DNA from: Deinococcus hopiensis KR-140
GTDB taxonomy: Bacteria > Deinococcota > Deinococci > Deinococcales > Deinococcaceae
Direction of reading: 5' to 3'
NCBI GenBank assembly: GCA_943327755.2
Contig: CALPYF020000032.1
Coordinates: forward strand, 1 to 46,946
DNA length: 46,946 nucleotides
The notes under the pieces were generated by a model, which ran no database searches, was not told where the DNA came from, and saw nothing but the letters and a program-made list of their open reading frames with translations. A program made the translations under genes and the position numbers. Below are positions 1-9,625 of the stretch, in pieces. The first letter of the stretch is position 1; the number at the start of each line of letters is the position of its first letter.

Positions 1-5
1 GGGGC

Positions 6-1896
<1,891 letters not shown>

Positions 1897-1898
<2 letters not shown>

Positions 1899-1922
1899 CC
1901 CCGCGCGCCTGATGGCGGGGTC
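1897..1922 (+). terminator. Hairpin overlapping the ABC-F stop codon
   Basis: GACCCCGC (1897-1904) pairs perfectly with GCGGGGTC (1915-1922) around a 10-nt loop. The stem begins inside the TGA stop codon. There is no T-run, so it is a likely but weak intrinsic terminator. Confidence 0.5.
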
Positions 1923-1991
1923 CCACTGTTCTGGACAGCGGGTCATGCGTCTCATGCCTCCCGGCCTATCCTGAGTCCGGAAGTCAGGATT

Positions 1992-2501
1992 ATGACCAGC
2001 CCCCACCCCACCCCCCACGCGCCCGACGCCCTCACGCCCGACCCCACGGCCGCCGCCCTGACCTGGGCCGCCGAGGCCTACCTGGCGCACACCCACCCCC
2101 GCGCGCCGCTGCGCCTGGACCGGGTCACCCTGAGCGGCGTCACGTACGCCTGCGCGCCCGACCCCGCCGCGCTGCGCCTCAACCGCGCGCTGGCCGAGGA
2201 GGTCGTCATGGTCGCCCTGGCCGCCCGCGAGGCCGCCGCCCTGACCGGCACGCCCGCCCCGACCACCGGACGCGACGCGCGGATGCTGCTGGACTGCGCC
2301 CTGACCGACCCGGACGAACGCGAGACCCTCGACGCGTACCTGAGCGTCCTGCGGGGCCGCGCCCGCGCGAGACTGCGCCGCGCCTGGAGCGAGGTACAGG
2401 TCATCGCCGCCGGGCTGCGCGAACACGGCGAACTGGACGCCGCGCAGATCGCGCACCGCGTCGCCTGCGCCCAGGGCATCCGCGCCACACTGCTGAACTG
2501 A
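1992..2501 (+). CDS. Hypothetical protein, 169 aa
   Basis: I do not recognise this family. The N-terminus is Pro/His/Thr-rich (about residues 1-20). The rest is Ala/Arg/Leu-rich and predicted helical, ending in a segment of about 50 residues (RARLRRAWSEVQVIAAG onward) that could be a helical bundle. There is no signal peptide, membrane segment or catalytic motif. The ATG follows an AGGA-like sequence 4 nt upstream, and CTATCCT around 1965 could be a -10 element. Codon use is like the neighbours (strong G/C at third positions), which supports real coding. It stands alone between the ABC-F gene and the DUF1540 gene. Confidence 0.7.
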   Translation: MTSPHPTPHAPDALTPDPTAAALTWAAEAYLAHTHPRAPLRLDRVTLSGVTYACAPDPAALRLNRALAEEVVMVALAAREAAALTGTPAPTTGRDARMLLDCALTDPDERETLDAYLSVLRGRARARLRRAWSEVQVIAAGLREHGELDAAQIAHRVACAQGIRATLLN

Positions 2502-2710
2502 TCCGGTCCCCGCTGTGAGGGTGCGCTGAGGTCCGTCGCCGCAGGTGCCGCACCCTCCGCCCTGCCGGGGCCCGATCAGCACGGCCTCCGCTTCCCGCTG
2601 CCACGTAATCGGAGCGGCTCACTGCGGTTTTGAAGCCTCCCTTCACCTTGCAGCGCGCCTCACGTTCCCGCCGCGCCCGGGCAGGCACGCTGACGGTCAC
2701 GGAGGTTCAC

Positions 2711-2893
2711 ATGGACGACGACAAGAGCATGGTCAGCCGCTGCGACGCCACCACCTGCCGCTTCAACGACGACATGAACTGCACCGCCGGGCAGATCGAG
2801 GTCAGCATGAGCGGCCAGACCGCGCAGTGCCTCACCTTCAGCCCGACGGAAAGCATGAGTGATACGCAGGGCCTCAGCGCCGACAATCACTGA
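2711..2893 (+). CDS. DUF1540-type small four-cysteine protein, 60 aa
   Basis: A 60-residue protein with the spacing of the DUF1540 family: CDATTC, then C after the NDDMN stretch, then a final C in AQCLTF. The four cysteines suggest a small metal- or disulfide-stabilised fold. The function of DUF1540 is not known to me. The start is fixed by a strong ribosome binding site, GGAGG at 2701-2705, five bases before the ATG; a longer open frame upstream lacks one. A bidirectional hairpin follows the stop. The protein is acidic and soluble. It stands alone, with 209 nt of non-coding DNA before it. Confidence 0.8.
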   Translation: MDDDKSMVSRCDATTCRFNDDMNCTAGQIEVSMSGQTAQCLTFSPTESMSDTQGLSADNH

Positions 2894-2903
2894 ACCGTCA
2901 CGA

Positions 2904-2935
2904 TCAGGGCCGCCCCCATCTGGAGGCGGCCCTGA
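2904..2935. terminator. Bidirectional terminator hairpin
   Basis: TCAGGGCCGCC (2904-2914) pairs perfectly with GGCGGCCCTGA (2925-2935) around a 10-nt loop. It sits between two convergent genes and can serve both. Confidence 0.75.
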
Positions 2936-2941
2936 CTGTCT

Positions 2942-3585
2942 TCACCGGGCTACGACCACCCTGGGGGCGTCCAGGTTCGTGTAGTCCAGCACCACGCCCG
3001 CCTGCGCTTCCGGGTCCGCCTCGCGGAAGTACAGTTCGTTGCCTGCCACGTAGCGGCGGTTGCTGGCGGCCGCCGGGTCGGGCGAGCCGAAGCCCGGCCC
3101 GCGCGCCGCGCCACGCGGCACCGACACCGCGAACGGCACGCGCAGGAACACCGAGTCGTGCCACCAGCCGCGTAGTTCCGGGCGGTGCAGGAACAGCCCG
3201 TCCACGATCAGGAGGCTGCCCGGCGCGGCCGCCAGCGCGGGGCCGGACACGGGTTCGTCGCGGGTCACGTCGAACACCTGTGGGCGGTAACGCAGGTGCC
3301 GGCGGGCGAGAGGGGAGAGAGCACCTCGCGCGCCAGCGCCGCCAGATCGTACGAGTCGCGGTAGAACCCCTCCGGCGACGTGCGCCCCCGCGCGTACCGG
3401 GCGGCGCGGGGCTGGTGAAAGCCGTCGATGCTCACGCGGATGACCGGCCGCCCCAGCGCCCGCACCCGCCCGGCCAGCTCGTCGGCCAGGGTGGTCTTGC
3501 CCGCCCCGTCCACGCCGTCCACCGCCACCCGCGCGACGGGGTCTGCCGGGAGGGCCACCCAGTGGGCCGCGAGCCACGCCAGCAC
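2942..3585 (-). pseudogene. udk: Uridine kinase-like P-loop kinase, single frameshift
   Basis: The reading is split between two frames. The N-terminal part has a P-loop (VDGVDGAGKTTLADEL) and the substrate-side motif SIDGFHQPR with RTSPEGFYRDSYD, typical of uridine kinase-like phosphoribulokinase/uridine kinase family enzymes. The C-terminal part, in another frame, has RYRPQVFDVTRDEPV and LLIVDGLFLHRPEL. The frames join at about 3297-3300: restoring one base in the run read on the minus strand as GCCGGCACCTGC gives continuous homology-like sequence. The repaired length, about 214 aa, is normal for the family. The GTG at 3585 is a tentative start; a CTG overlapping the telA stop is the alternative. 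It is a recent pseudogene, or a base missing in the sequence. It follows the TelA gene closely, probably in the same operon. Confidence 0.75.
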
Positions 3586-3614
3586 TTCCTCCCGGTCCTG
3601 CGATTGCGGCGCGT

Positions 3615-4835
3615 TCAGAGCTTCAGGTCGCCTTTCTCGGTGACGTTCAGGCCCTGCGCGACCTCCCGCGCGGCGTTCTGGCGTTCGCGGTCCAGGTACG
3701 TCTGCGCCTGCGCGACCTCCTTGTCCAGCACGGTCATCGTCTCGCGGAAGCGGTCCAGGGCCTGCGTGCGGTACGCACTGATGGCGTCCAGCGCGCCGTA
3801 CACGTCCCGGAACGCCGCCTGGATGATCTGCGGGTCCACGGTGGCGCTGCCCGCCTGCCGCTGGATCTCGGTGCTCTGCTGCTTCAGCAGTTGCGCGGTC
3901 GAGCCGATCATGCGCCCCGTCGTGTCGTTCAGCGCCGTGACCTGCCCCAGCACCGCCTGCTGCGTCCCGAGCGCCTGCGAGACCATCAGTGCGGTCTTCA
4001 GGGCGCTGACTGTGGTGGTCGTGGCGCGGTCCACGCCCTTGATGAGTTCCATGTTGTTGCGCCGCACGAGATCCAGCGCGAGGTACCCCTGGATGCTCAC
4101 CGCCAGCTGCGTCAGGAGGTCCGTGACGCGCTGCCGCACCGCGAACAGCAGTTCCTCGCTGACCATCCGGGCCTTCTCCGGGTCGGTCACCTGCAGCTCG
4201 GTCAGGCGGCGGGTCAGGGCCTCGTCCACGGCCTTCCCGACGTGCGCGTACTGCCGGAGTTTCTGCATGGTGTCCCACAGGTGGACCTTCTCGGTCTCGA
4301 TGGTGGCGTTGTCGCGCCGCAGTTCGTCCTGCCCGCGGTACAGCGCCTCCAGGATGCCGTTCAGGTGCGACTGCGCGCTCTGGTAGCGGTCGAGGTGGTT
4401 CTGCACCTTCTTCCCGCCCGGCAGCTTCCCGAACAGGCGCCGGGGGGTGGGGGCGCGGCTGGGGTCGAGGTCCTCGACGGTGCGGCGCAGGTCGGTCAGG
4501 CCGCGCAGGATGTCACTGCCCTCGGCGAGCGCCCCGGCCCGCGTGGCGCGCAGCGGGCGGTCGAGCATACGGTTGCTGCTCTGCGCCGCGGCGCGCTGCT
4601 CGGGGAGCCCCAGTTCATGCACGGCGTCCAGCTTGCGCTTGAACTCCGGGCTGTGCGCGCCCGCGCTGAGGACGTCCTGCGCGAAGGCCTGCGCCATCGC
4701 CTCCAGCCGCGCGCGGTCCTCGGGGGACAGCGGCACCATCTCGGGCGCCTGCACGGGCTGCACGCTCGGGACGGCCTCCGGCGCTTTCAGCATCGAATCG
4801 GGCGGCGTCAGCGGTCCGGGGGTTCCATCACTCAT
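3615..4835 (-). CDS. TelA-family toxic anion resistance protein, 406 aa
   Basis: The protein resembles the TelA/KlaA family (PF05816), linked to tellurite and other anion resistance and often found near ter genes; the biochemical role is unclear. Seen here: a Pro-rich N-terminus (about 1-45), then a long helical, Gln/Arg-rich body with segments such as LTDLLTQLAVSIQGYLALDL and ALKTALMVSQALGTQQAVL, and a coiled C-terminal region. No membrane segment is present. The start is taken as the ATG with a G-rich ribosome binding site (GGGGGG) just upstream; a much longer open frame continues upstream but overlaps the divergent GNAT gene. The frameshifted uridine kinase follows it directly. No other ter genes are in the window. 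Confidence 0.85.
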   Translation of the reverse strand: MSDGTPGPLTPPDSMLKAPEAVPSVQPVQAPEMVPLSPEDRARLEAMAQAFAQDVLSAGAHSPEFKRKLDAVHELGLPEQRAAAQSSNRMLDRPLRATRAGALAEGSDILRGLTDLRRTVEDLDPSRAPTPRRLFGKLPGGKKVQNHLDRYQSAQSHLNGILEALYRGQDELRRDNATIETEKVHLWDTMQKLRQYAHVGKAVDEALTRRLTELQVTDPEKARMVSEELLFAVRQRVTDLLTQLAVSIQGYLALDLVRRNNMELIKGVDRATTTTVSALKTALMVSQALGTQQAVLGQVTALNDTTGRMIGSTAQLLKQQSTEIQRQAGSATVDPQIIQAAFRDVYGALDAISAYRTQALDRFRETMTVLDKEVAQAQTYLDRERQNAAREVAQGLNVTEKGDLKL

Positions 4836-4909
4836 GCCCCCCATTACGCGCCCCCCACGGGCGGGGTTGCATCCGGCAAAAGGCGCATCCCACGGGTGGG
4901 GCACGCCGC

Positions 4910-4915
4910 TACGCT
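4910..4915 (+). promoter_or_regulatory. -10 hexamer TACGCT, leaderless start
   Basis: TACGCT ends 8 nt before the ATG at 4924, the spacing expected if transcription begins at or next to the start codon. No ribosome binding site is visible. There is no clear -35. Confidence 0.45.
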
Positions 4916-4923
4916 GGGGGCCG

Positions 4924-5469
4924 ATGCGCGATGCCCCCGACCTGCCCCTGCACCCCCTGACCCTGCGTGGGCGTCTCCCGGACGACCTGCCGGTCCTCTG
5001 GCGCTGGCTGCACGCCGAGCCGGACCCCGAGTGGCAGCGCTGGGACGCCCCGTACTTCCACACCGGCCAGCCGGAGCCGCTGCCCTTCGACACCTACCGC
5101 GAGCAGACCCTGACCCGTCCTGTCAGTCCAGACCTGCGGGTGATCGCGCTGGACGGCGTGTGTATCGGGCAGGTCAGCCGCACCGAGGAAGCCCCGGCGG
5201 GCGGCGGCTGGTGGGAGCTGGGCATCCTGATCTTCGACCCGGGGCACTGGGGCGGCGGACTGGGCACGCGGACGCTGGACCTGTGGGCGGCGGCGACGTT
5301 CGCCGAGACGGACGCACACGTGCTGACGCTGACCACCTGGGGCGGCAACGAGCGCCTGATCCGCGCGGCAGCCCGCGTTGGGTTCCACGAGTGCGCCCGC
5401 ATCCCGCAGGCGCGGTTGTGGGCGGGCCAGCGCTGGGACAGCGTGAAACTCGCCCGGCTGCGCGGCTGA
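4924..5469 (+). CDS. GNAT family N-acetyltransferase, 181 aa
   Basis: The sequence has the Gcn5-related acetyltransferase pattern: LRGRLPDDLPVLWRWLHAEPD at the start (as in RimJ/RimL-type proteins), a central beta strand region (RVIALDGVCIGQVSRTEE), WELGILIFDPGHWGGGLGTRTLDL for acetyl-CoA binding, and a C-terminal VLTLTTWGGNERLIRAAARVGF motif. Family knowledge says it transfers acetyl from acetyl-CoA to an amine; the substrate cannot be told from sequence. It is divergent from the TelA gene with only 88 bp between, so the two probably share a promoter region. Convergent with the BsuPI-like gene, separated by a strong hairpin. Confidence 0.88.
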   Translation: MRDAPDLPLHPLTLRGRLPDDLPVLWRWLHAEPDPEWQRWDAPYFHTGQPEPLPFDTYREQTLTRPVSPDLRVIALDGVCIGQVSRTEEAPAGGGWWELGILIFDPGHWGGGLGTRTLDLWAAATFAETDAHVLTLTTWGGNERLIRAAARVGFHECARIPQARLWAGQRWDSVKLARLRG

Positions 5470-5472
5470 ACC

Positions 5473-5515
5473 AGGGAAGAGGCGCGGCGATGACAGCACG
5501 CCGCGCCCCTTCCCT
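5473..5515. terminator. Bidirectional terminator hairpin
   Basis: A 17-bp stem, AGGGAAGAGGCGCGGCG (5473-5489) against CGCCGCGCCCCTTCCCT (5499-5515), has one mismatch and a 9-nt loop. It separates two convergent genes. Confidence 0.8.
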
Positions 5516-5523
5516 GTCCTGCG

Positions 5524-6108
5524 TCAGTTCTCGATGGTGACCGGGAACTCCTCGGCCATGATCCGCACACCGGCGCCGCTGAACACCGCGCGGATGGTGT
5601 AGTCCCCGGCGGGCAGGGCCTTCCCGGCGCTGTCGCGGCCATCCCAGCGGATGTCCTGCACGTCCATCGTCTCGCCGGGCACGACGTCCGTGATGACCAG
5701 CTGCATGGTGCACACCGTGTTCGTGGGGTTGGCGCGCACGACCTTCCCGGCGGCGTCGAGCACCTCGAAGCGCACGTCGCACGCCCCGTGCTGGAGGTTG
5801 ATGGCCTGCTCGCCCTGGTTGGTCAGGGTGAAGGTCCAGGTGGTGGCCTGCCCGGCGCGCAGGCTGCCCGGGCCATTCAGATTGGCGCTGTGCGCGGTGC
5901 CCAGCATGGGGTTGGTCATGGGCAGGGTGCTGCCGGTGGCCGGGGTGGTGGGCGTGGCGGGCGCCGGGGTGGTCGGCGTGGGCGCGGGGGTCGTGGGCGT
6001 GGCCGCGCTGCTCTTCGGGGGCAGGGCCGGGATGGTGAAGATCGTCGTCTGCGCCTGGGCCAGCGAGGACGTCAGGACGGCAGCGGTCAGCAGGATGCGC
6101 AGGGTCAT
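5524..6108 (-). CDS. Secreted BsuPI-like (intracellular proteinase inhibitor domain) protein, 194 aa
   Basis: The N-terminus MTLRILLTAAVLTSSLAQA is a signal peptide with an AQA cleavage site. It is followed by a Pro/Thr-rich linker (PTTPAPTPTTPAPATPTTP) of about 30 residues. The C-terminal 120 residues resemble the BsuPI domain: WTFTLTNQGEQAINLQHGACDVRFEVLDAAGKVVRA, a GETMDVQDIRWDGRD segment, and LPAGDYTIRAVFSG near the end. Despite the family name, many members are exported and of unknown role, so protease inhibition is not assured. Two cysteines in the domain could form a disulfide. A GTG three codons upstream of the chosen ATG is an alternative start. It stands alone. Confidence 0.78.
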   Translation of the reverse strand: MTLRILLTAAVLTSSLAQAQTTIFTIPALPPKSSAATPTTPAPTPTTPAPATPTTPATGSTLPMTNPMLGTAHSANLNGPGSLRAGQATTWTFTLTNQGEQAINLQHGACDVRFEVLDAAGKVVRANPTNTVCTMQLVITDVVPGETMDVQDIRWDGRDSAGKALPAGDYTIRAVFSGAGVRIMAEEFPVTIEN

Positions 6109-6210
6109 GCCATCCACTGTTCGCCACGGCAGCTGACGCTGCGTGAGGCCCGCTGAAGGAAACGTGAGGGTTCCCCCGCGGCTCACTCGCCCCGCCCGGC
6201 GCGGTGTGGG

Positions 6211-6216
6211 TATGCT
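6211..6216 (+). promoter_or_regulatory. -10 hexamer TATGCT, leaderless start
   Basis: TATGCT ends exactly 7 nt before the ATG of the DinB-family gene, and there is no ribosome binding site. This fits leaderless transcription. A good -35 is not visible. Confidence 0.55.
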
Positions 6217-6223
6217 GCCGGAC

Positions 6224-6676
6224 ATGAACCGCAGCGCCGTCCTCGCCCGCACCTTCCAGGCCCACCGTTCCGCCCTGCTCGACCTGCTCGAGCAGCTGCC
6301 CGAGGATCAGGGCACGTTCGCCGCGTGGGACGGCGGCATGAGCTTCATCGGGCTGTCCGACCACCTGTCCGCCAGCGCCGACCGTTTCCTGAACATGGTG
6401 CAGGGCCAGGCGCCCGGCGTGATGCCGGAGCCGAGCGCCACGCTGACCGAGGCGCGCGGCCGCCTGTGGGACTCACAGGAACGCGCCCTGAGCGCCATCA
6501 GCGCCCTGAGTGACGAGGACCTGTCGCGCCGCGTGCCCGCCTTCGGGGGCCGCGAGATGCCGGTCGCGGCGCTGATCGACACGATCATCACGCACGAGGC
6601 GCACCACAAGGGGCAGGTGTGGCTGATGGCCCGCATGATCGGCGTGAAACCCCCCATGTTCATCAAGATGGGCTGA
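6224..6676 (+). CDS. DinB family protein, 150 aa
   Basis: A four-helix-bundle DinB/YfiT-type protein. H47 (in LSDHLSAS), H124 and H128 (in THEAHHKGQ) match the three metal-binding histidines of the family. Members include thiol transferases and many proteins induced by DNA damage; Deinococcus genomes are known for an expanded DinB set. The substrate is not predictable. The ATG lies 7 nt behind a TATGCT hexamer, so the mRNA is probably leaderless. The stop is 8 nt before the start of the next small gene, suggesting co-transcription. Confidence 0.88.
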   Translation: MNRSAVLARTFQAHRSALLDLLEQLPEDQGTFAAWDGGMSFIGLSDHLSASADRFLNMVQGQAPGVMPEPSATLTEARGRLWDSQERALSAISALSDEDLSRRVPAFGGREMPVAALIDTIITHEAHHKGQVWLMARMIGVKPPMFIKMG

Positions 6677-6684
6677 GGGCCCGC

Positions 6685-6957
6685 GTGGACGCGCTGCTGC
6701 TGATCCTGCTGCTGGCAGCGTTCGTGTGGGCGCTGCTGCACGTCACGCGGCACCTGCGCGGCGCCCGGTCGGCGTCGCGGGGCAGTGGACCGCGCGCCGA
6801 GCGGGCGCTGGAGGAGGAACTCCTGCGCCTCACGCGCGGCAACCGCGGCGCCATCGAGCGGGGCGTGACCGCGCAGCGCCTCCGCCACCCGGACGCCAGC
6901 CGCGCGGACCTGCTGCGCCGCGTGCGTGACGAGTACCTGCGCGACCGCACCCGCTAG
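6685..6957 (+). CDS. Small membrane-anchored protein, 90 aa
   Basis: The first 20 residues (VDALLLILLLAAFVWALLHV) form one hydrophobic segment, followed by a basic, Arg-rich cytoplasmic tail with SGPRAERALEEELLRLTRGNRGAIERGV. No family is recognised. The GTG start has GAGGG at 6675-6679 ahead of it, just behind the DinB stop, and a longer frame upstream would overlap DinB. The tail pattern 'ALEEELLRLTRGNRGAIERGVTAQRL' might form helix-turn-helix-like helices, but this is speculative. It is probably translated from the DinB transcript. Confidence 0.65.
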   Translation: MDALLLILLLAAFVWALLHVTRHLRGARSASRGSGPRAERALEEELLRLTRGNRGAIERGVTAQRLRHPDASRADLLRRVRDEYLRDRTR

Positions 6958-6984
6958 GCCCTCTGGCCTACGCGGGCACCTGCG

Positions 6985-7008
6985 GCACCCCACAGACTGC
7001 GGGGGTGC
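6985..7008 (+). terminator. Possible terminator hairpin
   Basis: GCACCCC (6985-6991) pairs with GGGGTGC (7002-7008). A second small hairpin, TAGGCC/GGCCTA (6955-6970), overlaps the preceding stop codon. There is no T-run. Confidence 0.4.
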
Positions 7009-7044
7009 TAGCGTGCCGTATACCCACTGTTCACCGGAGGTCCC

Positions 7045-7098
7045 ATGAAACGAAACCTGCCTGCTGCACTGATCGTTCCCACCGGGGCCCCAGCCTGA
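7045..7098 (+). other. 17-codon upstream ORF with signal-like start, in frame with next gene
   Basis: ATG at 7045 is preceded by GGAGG (7036-7040) and a TATACC hexamer (7019-7024). It encodes MKRNLPAALIVPTGAPA and then TGA. After that TGA the same frame stays open into the GNAT gene (14 further codons before its GTG). It may be a leader peptide, or the 5' remnant of an exported or lipoprotein gene inactivated by a stop or deletion. Confidence 0.4.
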
Positions 7099-7140
7099 TC
7101 CTGTCCGGCGGACGCCCCGGCCCCCGCCGAGGTTCCCCAC

Positions 7141-7947
7141 GTGAACACCTACACCCTTGAAGCGGCCACGCACGACACGCTGGCCGATGTCGTCGCCCTG
7201 ATTCCCGATCCCGCCGAGGCCGGGCGGCGCCTGACCTTCACCCGCTCGCGGGTCGAGGCCGGGGCGCTGCGCCCGGAACAGTTCCTCCTCCTGCGGTCGC
7301 ACCGTGGAGTGGAGGGCGTCTGCCTGCGTCCCGCCAGCCCGCAGATTCCGCTGCTCCCGCGGCTGCGGGAGGACGTGCCCGCCGACGCGCTGCTCGCCTT
7401 CCTGCGGGAACTGCGCGCGGCGGCCCCGCGCCTGATCCTCGTGTCCACCCAGGCGCCCCTGCGCCGCGAGGAGGCCGAGGCCGCCGGGTGGGCCCTTCAG
7501 GAGGTGAACGTCGTGTACGAGACGCCCGACCTCCGCGCCCGGTCGTACCCGGCCGACCCGCACGTTCAGCCCGTGACCGTGCATGATCCCGGCGTGGCAG
7601 AGGCCCTGACTGCGCTGGGCCGCGAAGCCTGGGTGCCGGGAGAGGACTGGACGCTGCATGCCCTGACCCACGCGGGCGAGGTGGTGGCCCTGGCGGCCCT
7701 GGGAGCCAGCGGGCCGCCCGACACGGCCGGGATCGACCTGATCGGCGTCCTGCCCCACAGGCGCGGCCAGGGCTTCGGGGGGCGGCTGCACGCGCACCTG
7801 CTGCATCTGGCCGCGCAGACCTTCGGGACGCACGTGGGCGGCACGGAAGCCGACAATCACGCCATGCGCCGTCTGTTCGAGCGGCACGGCGCGCGGCTGG
7901 TGTCCACGCAGCTGGACTTCCGCGCCCCTGCCGCCTCTGCGCCTTGA
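7141..7947 (+). CDS. GNAT family N-acetyltransferase, 268 aa
   Basis: The C-terminal half holds a GNAT core: VVALAALGASGPPDTAGIDLIGVLPHRRGQGFGGRLHAHLL, with the acetyl-CoA loop RRGQGFGG, then TFGTHVGGTEADNHAMRRLFERHGA. The N-terminal half (about 1-140) looks like a diverged GNAT-like repeat, making a two-domain acetyltransferase, as in several Deinococcus paralogues. The substrate is unknown. The GTG start has a weak GAGG 6 nt upstream. The frame extends back 14 codons to the TGA of the short upstream ORF. Its stop codon overlaps the -35 of the rpmI promoter. Confidence 0.82.
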   Translation: MNTYTLEAATHDTLADVVALIPDPAEAGRRLTFTRSRVEAGALRPEQFLLLRSHRGVEGVCLRPASPQIPLLPRLREDVPADALLAFLRELRAAAPRLILVSTQAPLRREEAEAAGWALQEVNVVYETPDLRARSYPADPHVQPVTVHDPGVAEALTALGREAWVPGEDWTLHALTHAGEVVALAALGASGPPDTAGIDLIGVLPHRRGQGFGGRLHAHLLHLAAQTFGTHVGGTEADNHAMRRLFERHGARLVSTQLDFRAPAASAP

Positions 7948-7973
7948 CCAGCCCTGGCGGGCTCGCGTAGAAT
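7944..7973 (+). promoter_or_regulatory. Sigma-70 promoter for rpmI-rplT
   Basis: TTGACC (7944-7949), an 18-bp spacer, then TAGAAT (7968-7973). The -35 overlaps the stop codon of the upstream GNAT gene. Confidence 0.7.
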
Positions 7974-7979
7974 TCTCTC

Positions 7980-8102
7980 TTGGTCAAGCGGGGCAGGGCG
8001 ACCAACAGCCTACTTGCGGCGCGTACGCGCCCGCCCAGGCGGCCCGAACCCCAGACGGAAGCCGTCCCAGACGAGTGACCGGACTACGAAGGAGGCACTC
8101 AC
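7980..8102 (+). promoter_or_regulatory. Structured leader of rpmI-rplT, candidate L20 autoregulatory leader
   Basis: The transcribed leader holds several inverted repeats: TTGGTC/GACCAA (7980-7985/8000-8005), the 14-bp palindrome GGCGCGTACGCGCC (8018-8031) and GACGG/CCGTC (8054-8058/8062-8066). In other bacteria L20 represses this operon by binding such a leader. That this leader does so is inference. Confidence 0.45.
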
Positions 8103-8303
<201 letters not shown>

Positions 8304-8308
8304 AGTAG

Positions 8309-8662
<354 letters not shown>

Positions 8663-8672
8663 GACCCCCGTT

Positions 8673-8709
8673 CAGGAGGCCCGCGCTCCCCGTGAGTGCG
8701 GGCCTCCTG
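8673..8709 (+). terminator. Terminator of rpmI-rplT
   Basis: CAGGAGGCCCGC (8673-8684) pairs with GCGGGCCTCCTG (8698-8709). The perfect 12-bp stem starts 10 nt after the rplT stop. Confidence 0.8.
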
Positions 8710-8781
8710 CTGTGGGTGCACAGAGAGGGTGCACAGGGAACGGGCCGGGCGCTGATGCCCGCCCCGCTCCGCTGTCTGGCT

Positions 8782-9484
<703 letters not shown>

Positions 9485-9516
9485 GGGCGTTCCGCTGGCG
9501 GGCGGTGCCTTCTGTC

Positions 9517-9551
9517 ATCTTAAGTTTAGTGTCCAGAGTACACAAGCTTGT
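9517..9551 (-). promoter_or_regulatory. gntR promoter with overlapping palindrome
   Basis: On the minus strand TTGTGT (9545-9540), a 17-bp spacer and TAAGAT (9522-9517) form a promoter. The perfect palindrome ACAAGCTTGT (9542-9551) overlaps the -35, and GTGT/ACAC half-sites flank the spacer. This is a plausible GntR-family autoregulatory operator. Confidence 0.5.
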
Positions 9552-9572
9552 CTAGCTGTCACGCGACCCGGG

Positions 9573-9586
9573 ACAACGAGCGTTAG
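9573..9586. promoter_or_regulatory. TetR-type operator-like site ACAACGAGCGTTAG
   Basis: The AACG-nn-CGTT pseudopalindrome lies between the moaA stop and the gntR promoter. Fourteen bases from 9575 are identical, in the opposite orientation, to a site upstream of accB at 23905-23918. Confidence 0.4.
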
Positions 9587-9625
9587 GCACGCCAGGGCCA
9601 CCCCCGACCTGTCATCTGACAGGCG

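Noticed and set aside
7096..7098. TGA as a selenocysteine codon linking the leader to the GNAT gene
   Set aside because: No SECIS-like hairpin is evident, GNAT enzymes are not selenoproteins, and the gene has its own plausible start.
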